A DNA stretch of 64,000 nt, from assembly GCA_022599775.1 (NCBI GenBank), contig JAHZLQ010000068.1, positions 1 through 64,000 of the forward strand, read 5' to 3'. The position numbers and the translations under genes were made by a program. The notes beneath the pieces were generated by a model. The model was not told the DNA's origin and ran no database searches. It worked only from the letters and a program-made list of their open reading frames with translations. This DNA comes from Gammaproteobacteria bacterium (GTDB lineage Bacteria; Pseudomonadota; Gammaproteobacteria; Nevskiales; Nevskiaceae). Below, one piece after another: positions 36,837 through 46,863 of this stretch (positions are counted from its first letter, which is position 1; each line of letters opens with the position of its first letter).

Positions 36837-37742
36837 TCAACGAAAGGCGGCGCAGGGGTCGGGCCGCTCGGTCCGGACCGTAAACCAGATCACATCGACC
36901 TGCGGCGCCGCGTCCAGAACCTTTTCCAGATCGGTAAGGCCGTCCTCGACTTCCAGCCAGGCGATGGACAATCGCGAGCGCGTATCGCCCAGACGATCCA
37001 GCACCCAGGGCACGCCGGACGCCGTGATGTGACCATTGCCCGCCATCAGCGCCTGCGGGCCCTCGGCCTGCAAGACTTCGGCCATCGCCCGGTCGCGCGC
37101 GGTCTGTGCCAGCACCATGCCCGGCAGGGCGGATTCCGGGAGCATGCCGCAGTGGCTGTCCCTGAGCGTCTGCTCGAGCGCGGCCCGCGCGACGGCCGGA
37201 CGCGATTCATCCAGCGCGCGCAGCGCGGCCTCAGGCGCGGTTTCGCCGAGTGCGAGACGACGGACCGCATCCCGCCCCGGATTGGCGGGACGAATCTCCA
37301 GCCCCTGCGACAGGACCACCTCGAAAATCGGCCGATACAGCGCGAACGGCGGCCAACCGGAAGCGGACCAGTTCACGGCGTCGGCCAGGGCATCGGCATC
37401 GCAGCCGCGCCGTTGGCAATCATGCACGGCGTCGTTGTCCTCAAGGTCGATCTGCTCGAACGCCACGGCCGGGCGCCGCCCGGCTTCGACCAGGCGCGAC
37501 AGCAGCCAGGCCCGCAGACGGTGAATTTCGGGGTTGTCATGCACCTCGCCCAGCAGCAGTACCTCAGCCCGGGCGGCGCGACGCAGCAGTGCCTCGCGGT
37601 CCAGACGCTGCGCATCGCTGCGCTGGACGATCGTATCGAGCAGCGGGTGCTCCGCAAGCGGAACGGCTGGCGCCGCCGCCGGGGCGGCCGGGCTCGCCAC
37701 CAAGGCGAACAGCAGCAGGAGCGGCAGGATTCGTGAATGCAT
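36837..37742 (-). CDS. ChaN-family heme-binding protein
   Basis: This 301-residue protein has a hydrophobic signal peptide (MHSRILPLLLLFALVASPAAPA) and the ChaN/haem-uptake pattern: EVLLLGEVHDNPEIHRLRAWLL, AVAFEQIDLEDNDAV, DSHCGMLPESALPGMVLAQTARDRAMAEVL and LMAGNGHITASGVPWVL. Campylobacter ChaN binds stacked hemes and is iron-regulated. No clear lipobox Cys is seen, so it may be soluble in the periplasm. ATG 37742 starts the signal peptide; the frame upstream is unconvincing. Confidence 0.85.
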   Translation of the reverse strand: MHSRILPLLLLFALVASPAAPAAAPAVPLAEHPLLDTIVQRSDAQRLDREALLRRAARAEVLLLGEVHDNPEIHRLRAWLLSRLVEAGRRPAVAFEQIDLEDNDAVHDCQRRGCDADALADAVNWSASGWPPFALYRPIFEVVLSQGLEIRPANPGRDAVRRLALGETAPEAALRALDESRPAVARAALEQTLRDSHCGMLPESALPGMVLAQTARDRAMAEVLQAEGPQALMAGNGHITASGVPWVLDRLGDTRSRLSIAWLEVEDGLTDLEKVLDAAPQVDVIWFTVRTERPDPCAAFR

Positions 37743-37872
37743 GGCCTGAACTCTATCCCGCCCGCCAGCCCGCGTGCAGGATCTCAGGCCCGCGCGGGAG
37801 GATTCCGTGCGCAAGCCAGGCTCGCCGTTTCGCGGGTCTCCCCGGAACCGAACGGTTCCGGGGACAGTCCGT

Positions 37873-39087
37873 TCAGGAACACAGCTCCGCGACCGCCGCC
37901 TCGAGACGCTCCAGACCCAGTTCCAGCTCGGCCTCCGGAATGATCAGGGACGGCGCGATGCGCAACACGTCCGGGCCGGCCACCAGGCACCAGACGCCGT
38001 GTTTCCAGCCGGCATTGACGATCTCCTTGGCGCGTCCCTTCCAGGCTTCGCTCATCGGCGCGCCGATCAGCAGACCGAGGCCGCGCGTGGGACCGAACAC
38101 ACCGTAGCGTTCGCCGATGGCGTCGAGCCGCGCGCGAATCTTTTCGGCGCGAACCTGCACACCTTCGAGCACGGCCGGATCGCTGACGGTGTCGAGCACC
38201 GCCTCGGCCACGGCGCAGCCCAGCGGATTGCCGCCATAGGTGGAACCGTGCGTGCCGAACGGCAGATAGTCGGCGATCGCCTTGGTCGTGAGCATCGCGC
38301 CGATCGGAAAGCCGCCGCCGAGGCCCTTGGCCGTGGTCAGGATGTCCGGCGTGACGCCCAGACCCATATAGGCGTAAAGCTCTCCGGTGCGGCCCATGCC
38401 GGTCTGCACTTCGTCGTAGACCAGCAGCGCGTCGTGCTTGTTGCACAGCTCGCGTGCGGCGCGCGCGAATTCGGCGGTCGCCGGCAATATGCCGCCCTCG
38501 CCCTGCAGCGGCTCCATCACCACGGCGCAGGTCTTGTCCGAGATCGCCGCTTCGAGCGCGGCGACATCGTTGAACGGCAGGTGCGTGATACCGCCCGGAA
38601 TCGGCTCGAAGCCCTGGGTGTACTTGGCCTGGCCGCCGACGCTGACGGTGAACAGCGTGCGTCCGTGAAAGGCGTTATGGAACGAGATGATCTCGTTCTT
38701 GCCCTCGGCGCGCGTATTGCCGTAGCGACGTGCCAGCTTGAACGCGGCTTCGTTGGCCTCGCCCCCGGAATTGGCGAAAAACACGCGCTCGGCGAAAGTC
38801 TTTTCGGTCAGCTTGCTCGCCAGGCGCAACGCCGGTTCGTTGGTGACCACGTTCGAGAGGTGCCAGAGCTTGTTGCCCTGCTCGGTCAGCGCGGCCACCA
38901 GCTTCGGGTGGCAGTGACCCAGCACGGTCACCGCAATGCCGCAGGCGAAGTCGATGTATTCCTTGTCGTCCTGATCCCAGATTCGCGAACCCTGGCCTCG
39001 CACCGGCACGATGGCGCCCGGAACGTAATTCGGAACCATGACTTCATCGAAGGTGCTGCGGGATACGGAAGTGCTGGGGGAACTCAT
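37873..39087 (-). CDS. argD: acetylornithine/succinylornithine aminotransferase
   Basis: The 404-residue class III PLP aminotransferase has [45 protein letters not shown], the PLP-lysine segment [16 protein letters not shown] and [11 protein letters not shown]. It may serve arginine synthesis (ArgD) or the succinyltransferase catabolic route (AstC); these cannot be separated by motifs, though astB in the same window makes AstC possible. ATG 39087 has AGAGGTC about ten bases upstream. A longer open frame into der is spurious. Confidence 0.9.
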   Translation of the reverse strand: MSSPSTSVSRSTFDEVMVPNYVPGAIVPVRGQGSRIWDQDDKEYIDFACGIAVTVLGHCHPKLVAALTEQGNKLWHLSNVVTNEPALRLASKLTEKTFAERVFFANSGGEANEAAFKLARRYGNTRAEGKNEIISFHNAFHGRTLFTVSVGGQAKYTQGFEPIPGGITHLPFNDVAALEAAISDKTCAVVMEPLQGEGGILPATAEFARAARELCNKHDALLVYDEVQTGMGRTGELYAYMGLGVTPDILTTAKGLGGGFPIGAMLTTKAIADYLPFGTHGSTYGGNPLGCAVAEAVLDTVSDPAVLEGVQVRAEKIRARLDAIGERYGVFGPTRGLGLLIGAPMSEAWKGRAKEIVNAGWKHGVWCLVAGPDVLRIAPSLIIPEAELELGLERLEAAVAELCS

Positions 39088-39144
39088 CGTCAATGACCTC
39101 TTGCTGCGGCCCGAGCCGGCGAGGTGCCAGCGGGCAAACGAACA

Positions 39145-39163
39145 CGCGCGCCGAAGGCGCGCG
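39145..39163 (-). terminator. 8-bp GC hairpin after der
   Basis: CGCGCGCC and GGCGCGCG flank GAA, a very stable 8-bp stem located about 70 bp past the der stop on the minus strand and before the aminotransferase start. No strong T-run follows (TGTTCGTTTG), so termination strength is uncertain. Confidence 0.4.
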
Positions 39164-39230
39164 CAAAGCGGAATTATTGCATAGCCGGACGCGCTGTCAG
39201 CGCCACGCCTGAGCTTGCGATGCCTGCGGC

Positions 39231-40634
39231 TCAGTCCTTGAAGTGTTCCATCATCCGCTTCTTCTTCTTGATCTGGCGCGGCGTCAGCACGTTCTTGCGG
39301 CCCTTGAACGGGTTGTCTCCGGTCTTGAAGGCCACTTCCAGCGGCACGCCGGTGAGCTTGAACGCACGTCGGAATTCGTTTGAGAGAAAGCGCTTGTAGG
39401 CGACCGGAACCCGCTCGGTCTGGTTGCCGTGAATGATGATCTTGGGCGGATTGCGGCCACCCTGGTGCACGTAGCGCAGCTTGATGCGACGGCCGACGAT
39501 GGCCGGCGGTGCATGCCGCGCCATCGCCTTTTCGAGGATCTGGTTGAGCCGCGGGGTCGGCATCTCGATGAAGGCGGACGCCCGCACTTTCTGCACTTCG
39601 GCGAACAGTCGTGCCAGACCGGTGCCGCGCTTGGCCGAGATGTGATGCACCGGAACGTACTCGAGAAACGGCAGCTTGAAGTCGACGTCGGTCTTGATGC
39701 GCTTGCGCTCGGACTCGTCCAGACCGTCCCACTTGTTCACGGCCAGCACCATGCCGCGCCCGCGATGCGCGATGAGGCCCAGCAGCCGCGCGTCCTGTTC
39801 GCCGATGTCGCCCTGGGCGTCGACCACGGCGATGACCACGTGCGCGCGCTCGATCGCCTCCAGGGTCTTGACGATGGAGAACTTCTCGATGGTCTCGGAG
39901 ACCTTGCCGCGGCGGCGCACGCCGGCGGTGTCGATCAACACGAAATCCTGGCCCTGGTAATGAAACGGCACCTTGATCGAATCGCGCGTGGTGCCCGGCA
40001 GATCGGCTGCGAGCACGCGTTCCTCGCCGATCAGGCGATTCACCAGCGTGGACTTGCCGACATTCGGCCGCCCAACGATGGCGACGTAAACCGAGCCATC
40101 GTCCGGTGGTTCCTCGGGATCGGCATCCTCGCCTTCCGGTGCCGCCGGCAGGATCTGGCGCAGCAGGTCCTGAATGCCGTCGCCGTGCACCGCCGACACC
40201 GGCATCGGCGTGTCCAGGCCCAGTTCGTAGAACTCGCCGACTGCGGAGCGCGGCAGCCCCTCGGCCTTGTTCGCCAGCAGGCACACCGGCTTGCCGAGTT
40301 TGCGCAGATACCCCGCAATCTCCCGATCCGAAGGGTTCAGGCCCGCCCGGATATCGACCAGAAACAGGACACAGTCGGCTTCCTCGATCGCGATGCGTGC
40401 CTGAGATTCGGCCAGACCGGCCAGAGGATCGCCGGACGACGGCATCAGTCCGCCCGTGTCCACCACCATGAAGCTGCGGCCCTCGAACTTCCCGAAGCCG
40501 TACTGCCGGTCGCGGGTCAGGCCCGCGAAGTCCGCCACCAAGGCGTCACGTGTGCCGGTGAAACGATTGAACAGCGTCGACTTGCCGACATTGGGACGGC
40601 CGACGAGTGCGATGACGGGAAGGTGACTGGACAC
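39231..40634 (-). CDS. der: GTPase Der (ribosome assembly)
   Basis: A 467-residue tandem-domain GTPase needed for 50S subunit assembly. Two G domains are plain: GRPNVGKST at residue 12 and again near 190, DTGG/DTAG switch motifs, NKAE and NKWD base-recognition motifs. A KH-like C-terminal domain follows (about 370-467), ending in a lysine-rich tail [12 protein letters not shown]. Length matches the family. It closes the ndk-to-der block. Confidence 0.97.
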   Translation of the reverse strand: MSSHLPVIALVGRPNVGKSTLFNRFTGTRDALVADFAGLTRDRQYGFGKFEGRSFMVVDTGGLMPSSGDPLAGLAESQARIAIEEADCVLFLVDIRAGLNPSDREIAGYLRKLGKPVCLLANKAEGLPRSAVGEFYELGLDTPMPVSAVHGDGIQDLLRQILPAAPEGEDADPEEPPDDGSVYVAIVGRPNVGKSTLVNRLIGEERVLAADLPGTTRDSIKVPFHYQGQDFVLIDTAGVRRRGKVSETIEKFSIVKTLEAIERAHVVIAVVDAQGDIGEQDARLLGLIAHRGRGMVLAVNKWDGLDESERKRIKTDVDFKLPFLEYVPVHHISAKRGTGLARLFAEVQKVRASAFIEMPTPRLNQILEKAMARHAPPAIVGRRIKLRYVHQGGRNPPKIIIHGNQTERVPVAYKRFLSNEFRRAFKLTGVPLEVAFKTGDNPFKGRKNVLTPRQIKKKKRMMEHFKD

Positions 40635-40708
40635 GGCGGGAGGCTACAAAGGTTCAGGTGGGCGACAAGCGGCGACAGCATAGCCGCTTCTCGCGGCGAC
40701 AGACGAAA

Positions 40709-40740
40709 GCGCCGGCGACCGTCGGGACGGTCACCGGCGC
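40709..40740 (-). terminator. strong hairpin between bamB and der
   Basis: GCGCCGG-C-GACCGTC and GACGGTC-A-CCGGCGC form a 15-position stem with one mismatch and a GG loop, about 40 bp past the bamB stop on the minus strand. The following bases CTTTCGTCTGTC are only modestly T-rich, so it may be a partial terminator or an mRNA-stability element ahead of der. Confidence 0.5.
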
Positions 40741-40781
40741 ACAGGATCAGGGGAACAGCGCCGCCCAAAGCGGCGACGCGC

Positions 40782-41933
40782 CTAACCGACTTCCTTCAGC
40801 TCGAGAACGACGAGGTGGCCATCGATATCGAGCATGTAGAGGCGATCGTCGACGACGACCGGCGCGGCCTGCACCGGATCGCTCAGCGCGTGGGTACGGC
40901 CGACGATGCGGCCATCGCCCGGCGACAGGAAGTGGATGTAGCCCTTGTAATCGGCCACGGCAATGTAATCGCCAATCGCTGCCGGCTGCGACAGCATGCG
41001 GTACTGCAGCTCCTCCTGCTTCCAGACGGCCGCGCCACTTTCGGCGTCCAGCGCCCAGACCACACCGTCGGCGTCGCTGACCGCGAGCCCGCGCGTACCG
41101 AAGACCGAGCCCCCGGTATAGCTGCGAATGCTGCGGTCCCAGCGCGAATCGCCGCTGCGCGGATCGATCAGGACGAGTTCGCCGCCGTAGGACAGGGCGA
41201 ACACGCCTCCGCCGACGGCGATGGGATCGGCGTCCACGTCCACCAGCCGCTCCAGTTCGGAACGTCCCGTCGGCGAGGCCACGACCTGTTCCCACAGCAC
41301 TTCGCCGGTATCGACGCGCAGGGCGACCAAGCGTCCGCCGTCGAGTCCGACCAACACGGCCGGTCCCACCATCACCGGGCGCGACAGACCGCGCAGCGTC
41401 AGCGAAGGCACGGTCCGATCGAAGGTCCAGAGGCGCGTTCCGTCCGCGGCGGACAGCGCGAATACACGGCCATCGACCGTGCGGGCGATGACCGTGTCTC
41501 CGTCCCCTGCCGGCGAGGCCAGCACCTCACTCGACAGCTGGCTGCGCCAGACCTCGCTGCCATCGGCGCGCGACAGCGCGATGACTTCAGCGTCGCGGGT
41601 ACCCACCAGCACCAGATTGCCGCTGCTGGCCGGGCCGCTGATCACGCGTTCACCGGTCTCGGCCTGCCAGATCGTCTTGCCGGTCTCGGTCTCGAGCGCG
41701 TAGACATCGCCATCGGCATCGGCTGCAAATACCGCATCGCTCTGCACGTCGATCTCGAAGCCGCCGCGCAGGCCGTCGCTGTCACCCAGCGAACGCTTCC
41801 ACACCACCGAGGCCTTGACCTTGACGTTGTCGATGGACTGCAGATCCGCCGGCTCACGGGTCTTGCCCTTGGAGGAACAGCCGGCCAGCGCGAACACCAT
41901 CGCGGTGGCGGCGATCGCCAATGCATGCTTCAT
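40782..41933 (-). CDS. bamB: outer membrane assembly lipoprotein BamB
   Basis: The 383-residue lipoprotein (signal with lipobox LAGC) folds as a PQQ-like eight-bladed beta-propeller; blade motifs such as GDVYALETETGKTIWQ, AEVIALSRADGSEVWR and GVVWALDAESGAAVWK repeat through the chain. It is an accessory subunit of the BAM complex that inserts barrel proteins into the outer membrane. It overlaps the YfgM stop by 4 bp and sits in the canonical hisS-yfgM-bamB-der order. Confidence 0.96.
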   Translation of the reverse strand: MKHALAIAATAMVFALAGCSSKGKTREPADLQSIDNVKVKASVVWKRSLGDSDGLRGGFEIDVQSDAVFAADADGDVYALETETGKTIWQAETGERVISGPASSGNLVLVGTRDAEVIALSRADGSEVWRSQLSSEVLASPAGDGDTVIARTVDGRVFALSAADGTRLWTFDRTVPSLTLRGLSRPVMVGPAVLVGLDGGRLVALRVDTGEVLWEQVVASPTGRSELERLVDVDADPIAVGGGVFALSYGGELVLIDPRSGDSRWDRSIRSYTGGSVFGTRGLAVSDADGVVWALDAESGAAVWKQEELQYRMLSQPAAIGDYIAVADYKGYIHFLSPGDGRIVGRTHALSDPVQAAPVVVDDRLYMLDIDGHLVVLELKEVG

Positions 41934-42568
41934 GAATTCACCACGTCGGCAAGGTCGTCGAGTTTCTGCTGCAACAACTCACGATTCGCGGCGGCTTCGT
42001 TGCCGGCCTCGATCGCCTTCTGGTACGCCTGCCGCGCCGCGGCGCGATCGCCCTGCGTCAGCATGATGTCGCCGCGCAGTTCCTCGAACAGCGACACGAA
42101 CTCGCCACTGCCACCGGCGTCGAGCTCGGCGAGCGCCTCCTCAGTCTGATCCTGAGCCCACAATACGCGCGCCAGACGCAAGCGCGCGACCTGCTTGAGC
42201 GGCTCGTCGGCATTGCCGTCCACCACCGAACGCAATTGCTCGGCGGCGGCGGGAAGCTCGCCCTGATCGACGTGATACCGCGCGAGCAGCAGAGCGACCT
42301 GGTCGTCGTAAGGCGTGCCCGAATAGTCGTCGGAGAGTTTGGCGGCCAGCGCTGAAGCTTCCTCGATATCGCCGGAGTCCAGCGCCTGGCGCGCTTCCTC
42401 ATACATGCGCGAGGCTTCGGCCGACTTTTCCTGCTTCATCGATTGCCAGCCCTGCCAGCCGAAGATCGCGCCGAGGCCGATCGCCAGTCCGGCCACCAGA
42501 GCCAACCAGTTCTCCAGAAACCACTTCTTGACTGCTTCGGCTTGTTGTTCGTCGTCGTAATGGGACAC
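41930..42568 (-). CDS. yfgM: YfgM-type periplasmic TPR membrane protein
   Basis: A 212-residue protein with a short cytoplasmic N-terminus (MSHYDDEQQAEAVKKWFLEN), one membrane helix (WLALVAGLAIGLGAIFGW) and a periplasmic TPR-like domain. YfgM associates with the SecYEG translocon and PpiD and helps outer-membrane protein biogenesis. Immediate overlap with bamB supports co-translation. Confidence 0.92.
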   Translation of the reverse strand: MSHYDDEQQAEAVKKWFLENWLALVAGLAIGLGAIFGWQGWQSMKQEKSAEASRMYEEARQALDSGDIEEASALAAKLSDDYSGTPYDDQVALLLARYHVDQGELPAAAEQLRSVVDGNADEPLKQVARLRLARVLWAQDQTEEALAELDAGGSGEFVSLFEELRGDIMLTQGDRAAARQAYQKAIEAGNEAAANRELLQQKLDDLADVVNS

Positions 42569-42605
42569 GGCAATCTCGATTTTGATTTTTGAATGATGGT
42601 CGGGT

Positions 42606-43886
42606 TCAGGCCGAAACCGGCCCGGCGAGTCGTGCTTGGAGGCCGGAGACCAGCTCCGTCCACGCCACTTCGGTTTGGGGTTCCCCGCCGCGCAGGGATT
42701 TTACTTGAACCACGCCTTGCGCAAGTTCCTGCTCGCCGAGGATCAGCGCGAGCCCGGCGCCGGAGCGGTCGGCGCGCTTCATCTGCGCCTTGAATGCGCC
42801 GCCGCCGGCATTGAGCTGCACGCGCAATCCGGCGTCGCGAAGCTGCTCGGCCAGCTGCGCCGCGCGCGCGAAGGCGGCGTCGCCGAGCCAGCAGAAATAG
42901 ACCTGCGGCGACCCGACATCGGGCAGCTGCGCCTGTTGCTGCATCAGCAGAATCAGCCGCTCGATACCCATCGCGAAACCGATCGCCGGCACCTCGCCGC
43001 CGCCGAGCAGGCTGACCAGCCCGTCGTAGCGTCCACCGCCGCAGACCGTACCCTGGGCGCCAAGCTGGTCGGTGGTCCACTCGAAGGTGGTTCGCGAGTA
43101 ATAGTCCAGACCGCGCACCAGATTCGGATTGATCACGTAGTCAATCGACAGGGCATCGAGGCCAGCCAGCACCGCCGCGAAATGTTCGCGCGATTCGGCG
43201 TCCAGACAGTCCGCAAGCTTGGGAGCATGCAGCAAGACCTCGCGCGTGGACTCATCCTTGCTGTCGAGCACGCGCAACGGATTGGTGTGCAGGCGGCGCT
43301 TCGAATCCTCGTCGAGCCGGTCGGCCCGCGCCGACAGGTACTCGACCAGCGCGTCACGAAAGCGCAGCCGCGTCTCCGGCGTGCCCAGGGAATTGATTTC
43401 CAGGCGGATGTCGTTCAGACCGAGGCGTTTCCAGAGGCGCGCGCACAGCGCCAGAATCTCGACATCGACATCCGGCCCCAGCATGCCGTAGGCCTCGAGG
43501 CCGACCTGATGAAACTGTCGGTAGCGCCCGGCTTGCGGACGCTCGTGGCGGAACATCGGCCCCTGGTACCAGAGGCGCTGCTGCTGGTTGTGCAGCAGGC
43601 CGTTCTCGATGCCGGCGCGCACGCAACCGGCAGTACCTTCGGGGCGCAGGCTGATTGAGGCTTTCTCGCGATCGACGAAGCTGAACATCTCCTTCTCGAC
43701 GATGTCCGTGGCCTCGCCCACCGAACGCCGGAACAGGTCCGTGGATTCCAGCAGCGGCAGCTTGATCTCGCGATAGCCGTAGGCGTCCATTACCTGCTGC
43801 ACCGCCTCGAACAGACGGCGCCACAGCGCGGTCTGTTCCGGCAGGATGTCGTTGAAGCCACGCAGTGACTGAATCTTCGCACTCAT
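42606..43886 (-). CDS. hisS: histidyl-tRNA synthetase
   Basis: The 426-residue class II synthetase charges tRNA-His. It starts with [19 protein letters not shown]. Motif 2 is in [23 protein letters not shown]; the histidine A loop is [15 protein letters not shown]; motif 3 is [13 protein letters not shown]. An anticodon-binding domain closes the protein. Length is standard. Confidence 0.97.
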   Translation of the reverse strand: MSAKIQSLRGFNDILPEQTALWRRLFEAVQQVMDAYGYREIKLPLLESTDLFRRSVGEATDIVEKEMFSFVDREKASISLRPEGTAGCVRAGIENGLLHNQQQRLWYQGPMFRHERPQAGRYRQFHQVGLEAYGMLGPDVDVEILALCARLWKRLGLNDIRLEINSLGTPETRLRFRDALVEYLSARADRLDEDSKRRLHTNPLRVLDSKDESTREVLLHAPKLADCLDAESREHFAAVLAGLDALSIDYVINPNLVRGLDYYSRTTFEWTTDQLGAQGTVCGGGRYDGLVSLLGGGEVPAIGFAMGIERLILLMQQQAQLPDVGSPQVYFCWLGDAAFARAAQLAEQLRDAGLRVQLNAGGGAFKAQMKRADRSGAGLALILGEQELAQGVVQVKSLRGGEPQTEVAWTELVSGLQARLAGPVSA

Positions 43887-43910
43887 CGGATAGGAAATTG
43901 CGGGACCGGC

Positions 43911-45038
43911 TCAGTGATTTTCGTCGTCGGCCACAGCCGCTTCAGCGGCCTTGGCCGCCTTCTTCTCGGCCAACTTTTCGCGCACCAGTACTTCGAGCCG
44001 GTCGACCAGATCGGCGTTGTGCACCTTGTGTGCGATCTTGCCGTCCACGTAGATCGAATTGGGATAGCCGCCGGCGACACCGATGGCCGCCTCGCGCGCC
44101 TCGCCCGGCCCGTTCACCACGCAGCCGATCACCGCCACGTCGATCGCGTCCTCGATGCCGTCGAAGCGTGATTCGAGCTCGGTCACGGCCTTGATTACAT
44201 CGAAGTTCTGGCGCGAGCACGAGGGGCAGGCGATCATGTTGACGCCGCGTGTGCGAATGCCCAGCGAACGCAGGATGTCCCAGCCGACCTTGACCTCCTC
44301 GACCGGATCGGCCGCCAACGAGATGCGGATGGTGTCGCCGATGCCCTCGGCCAGCAGCATGCCCAGGCCGATCGAGGACTTGACGCTGCCAGCGCGCAGG
44401 CCACCGGCCTCGGTGATGCCCAGATGCAGCGGCTGCTCGATACGGGTGGCGAGCTTGCGATAGGCCTCCACCGTCATGAAGATCTCGGACGCCTTGAGGC
44501 TGACCTTGAAGTCCGGAAAGTCGAAACGGTCGAGAATATCGATGTGGCGCATCGCCGATTCGACCAGCGCATCGGCATTCGGTTCGCCGTATTTGGTCTG
44601 CAGGTCGCCTTCAAGGCTGCCGGCGTTGACGCCGATACGCATCGGCACGCGATGCGCGCGCGCACAGGCCACGACTTCCGCGACCTTCTTCTCACCACCG
44701 ATGTTGCCGGGATTGATGCGCAGGCAGTCCGCCCCGGCCTCGGCGGCGGCGATGCCGCACTTGTAGTTGAAGTGAATGTCGGCAACCAGCGGAATGTAGC
44801 CGACCTGCTGCTTGATCAGCTTGAACGCGGCCGCCGCCTTCAGCGTGGGTACCGACACGCGCACGATGTCGGCACCGGCTTTCACCGCCTGGTGAATCTG
44901 CGCAACCGTGGCGTCGACATCCTCGGTCTCGGTATTGGTCATCGTCTGCACCGACACCGGCGCGTCGCCACCCACGGTGACGCGGCCGACGCGGATGGCG
45001 CGCGAACGACGGCGGACGATCTGGTGATGGCTCTTCAT
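43911..45038 (-). CDS. ispG: 4-hydroxy-3-methylbut-2-enyl diphosphate synthase
   Basis: The 375-residue 4Fe-4S enzyme catalyses the penultimate step of the MEP isoprenoid pathway. The TIM-barrel half holds [20 protein letters not shown] and [10 protein letters not shown]; the cluster cysteines are in [13 protein letters not shown] and [12 protein letters not shown] with the conserved glutamate. A lysine/alanine-rich tail ends the protein. It depends on Fe-S cluster supply, possibly from the cluster genes a few kilobases away. Confidence 0.97.
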   Translation of the reverse strand: MKSHHQIVRRRSRAIRVGRVTVGGDAPVSVQTMTNTETEDVDATVAQIHQAVKAGADIVRVSVPTLKAAAAFKLIKQQVGYIPLVADIHFNYKCGIAAAEAGADCLRINPGNIGGEKKVAEVVACARAHRVPMRIGVNAGSLEGDLQTKYGEPNADALVESAMRHIDILDRFDFPDFKVSLKASEIFMTVEAYRKLATRIEQPLHLGITEAGGLRAGSVKSSIGLGMLLAEGIGDTIRISLAADPVEEVKVGWDILRSLGIRTRGVNMIACPSCSRQNFDVIKAVTELESRFDGIEDAIDVAVIGCVVNGPGEAREAAIGVAGGYPNSIYVDGKIAHKVHNADLVDRLEVLVREKLAEKKAAKAAEAAVADDENH

Positions 45039-45087
45039 CGCGAAACTCGAAACGGATCAGTTCGAAAATGGGCGGAAACCGGGACGC

Positions 45088-46026
45088 TCACGCGCCGCCG
45101 GGGATCGTCAGATTGGCGGTGTTGTTGTCGCGCGTGACCGGGGCCAAGTCGATCGCGCGCCCCTGGTACTGCACGCTGACCCCCGGCGCATAGCCCAGGA
45201 ACAGCGCGAACGGCGGCTTGCCGTCCAAGGTGCGTGTGGTGCCCTTGCGGACCAGGCCGGACAGCAGCATGCGCCCGTCGGCATCCTGAATACGCACCCA
45301 GGAGTTGTCGTCGAAACGCAGCGTCAGGGGTCCGGCGGCCGGCGCCTGCTCGGTCGTATCTGCGCTCGCCGGCGTAGCCGTGTCGGGGTCGGCCGATGTC
45401 GCCGTCGCGTTGCCGGAGGCCTGCATCTGATCGGCGTCCGTCCCCGCACCGCTCGCGCCGCCTAAACCAGCCACCGCACCGTCGTCAGCCGGGCGTTCGC
45501 CGAGGGTCGGGCCGGTCAGCGGCTGAACCACGGGCGGTGTCGTGTCGGTGGACAGGGTGTTGGTGAAGCCGGTGTTTTCCTGTTGCAGATACCAGGCAAC
45601 GGCAGCGAACGCACCGGCCACCACGATCAGCCCGATCAGCCAGCGCAGACCGCCGCCCCCGGATCGGGTTTCGATGCCGCCGTCGACCACCGGAATCTTC
45701 GAGGGAATCGCCGGTGCCTTGGGGCGCGCGCGCTTCTCATAGGCCGCGATCAGCTCGTCTTCCGGCAGGTTCAGCAACTTGGCGCACTTGCGGTAATAGC
45801 CGCGCACATAGACCGGTTCGCGCAGCGTCGCGTAATCGTCGTTCTCGAGCGCTTCGAGCGTGTTGCGCGACAGCTTGAGCTGGGCCGCGAAGTCCTCGGC
45901 GGCATAGCCGGCGTCGGTTCGCGCGCGACGGATCGCCTGGCCGGGCGAAAGCTCGGCCGTCGCCGCCGTCGCGTCCGCGGGAACGTCCGGCTTGATCTCG
46001 GAGATGTCTTTGGGTTCGGTCATCAT
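45088..46026 (-). CDS. rodZ: cytoskeleton protein RodZ
   Basis: A 312-residue bitopic protein: a cytoplasmic helix-turn-helix (SPGQAIRRARTDAGYAAEDFAAQLKLSRNTLEALENDDY) that binds MreB, a helix (WLIGLIVVAGAFAAVAWYL, about 132-150), a low-complexity Thr/Ala/Asp linker and a C-terminal DUF4115 beta domain (LTLRFDDNSWVRIQDADGRML). It sustains rod shape. The ATG overlaps the pilF stop as ATGA. Confidence 0.95.
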   Translation of the reverse strand: MMTEPKDISEIKPDVPADATAATAELSPGQAIRRARTDAGYAAEDFAAQLKLSRNTLEALENDDYATLREPVYVRGYYRKCAKLLNLPEDELIAAYEKRARPKAPAIPSKIPVVDGGIETRSGGGGLRWLIGLIVVAGAFAAVAWYLQQENTGFTNTLSTDTTPPVVQPLTGPTLGERPADDGAVAGLGGASGAGTDADQMQASGNATATSADPDTATPASADTTEQAPAAGPLTLRFDDNSWVRIQDADGRMLLSGLVRKGTTRTLDGKPPFALFLGYAPGVSVQYQGRAIDLAPVTRDNNTANLTIPGGA

Positions 46027-46817
46027 GACGCGTTTCGTCTGCTGAGTTCCGTCGCCTCGTCGGAGGCCGGAAACTCGGTCAATAGTCGTTGTTCGAAGCG
46101 TCGGGCGGCGGCAACGTCACCCAGCGCTTCCTCGGTGCGGGCGCCCACCCAGAGGGATTCGGCGGTGGTGCGTCCACCGCTTTGCTCGAAGCGCTGCAGG
46201 AAACCGCGTGCCCGCAGGTAGTCCTTGTTCTTGAGGCTCAGCCAGGCGAGATGCGCCAGCGCTTCGGGATAGTTCGGCGAGATGCGCAAGGCTTCGCGCA
46301 GATAGCGCTCGGCATCATCCGGATGGTCTTCGCGTACGCACACGCCCGCGTTGGTCCAGGCCGCCGCCGGAGACTGGAAGTCCGGCGATTTCGCGGCACG
46401 CACGAAATTACCGACGGCTTCTTCGCGACGCCCCGCGCCGCACAGAAACACGCCGTAGTTGTTCAGCGTCTGCGGATTGTTGGGCTGCAGCGCCACTGCC
46501 TTGCGGAACTGCTCGTCAGCACTGACGGTGTCACCCCGCGCGGCATAGACCAGAGCCAGGGTGGACCGTGCCGGCGCGTAGTCGGGGTCCTGCTGTACTG
46601 CCTTCTGCAACTTTTCCAGCGCCTGTTCCGGCTTGCCGGTTCGCAGATAGTCCGCGCCCAGCTGGGTGTTGAGACGTGCCGCCTCGGACAGGTCCGGCTC
46701 GGTCGGTTCACGGCCGGTGGTGGTCGACACGCAAGCCGCGGCGCCCAGCGCCAGACAGCAGAATGCAAGACAGCGGACGGCCAGTGCATGGGTGGGCGGT
46801 GTGCAGACCCGACTCAC
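46023..46817 (-). CDS. pilF: type IV pilus biogenesis lipoprotein PilF/PilW
   Basis: A 264-residue TPR protein with a lipoprotein-like signal ending LGAAAC and at least five TPR units (for example DYAPARSTLALVYAARGD, NPQTLNNYGVFLCGAGRREEA). PilF is the pilotin that brings the PilQ secretin to the outer membrane. GTG 46817 with GGGGAG upstream is used; the open frame upstream runs into rlmN and is not coding-like. Other pil genes are absent from the window. Confidence 0.88.
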   Translation of the reverse strand: MSRVCTPPTHALAVRCLAFCCLALGAAACVSTTTGREPTEPDLSEAARLNTQLGADYLRTGKPEQALEKLQKAVQQDPDYAPARSTLALVYAARGDTVSADEQFRKAVALQPNNPQTLNNYGVFLCGAGRREEAVGNFVRAAKSPDFQSPAAAWTNAGVCVREDHPDDAERYLREALRISPNYPEALAHLAWLSLKNKDYLRARGFLQRFEQSGGRTTAESLWVGARTEEALGDVAAARRFEQRLLTEFPASDEATELSRRNAS

Positions 46818-46863
46818 CGGCTTCCGGCTCCCCGCCGTCCGACACAGACCCCCGACACAAGCA

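Noticed and set aside
37873..40284. 803-aa frame fusing the aminotransferase with an upstream part
   Set aside because: The part before 39087 is an out-of-frame reading of der; the aminotransferase starts at ATG 39087 with its own ribosome site.
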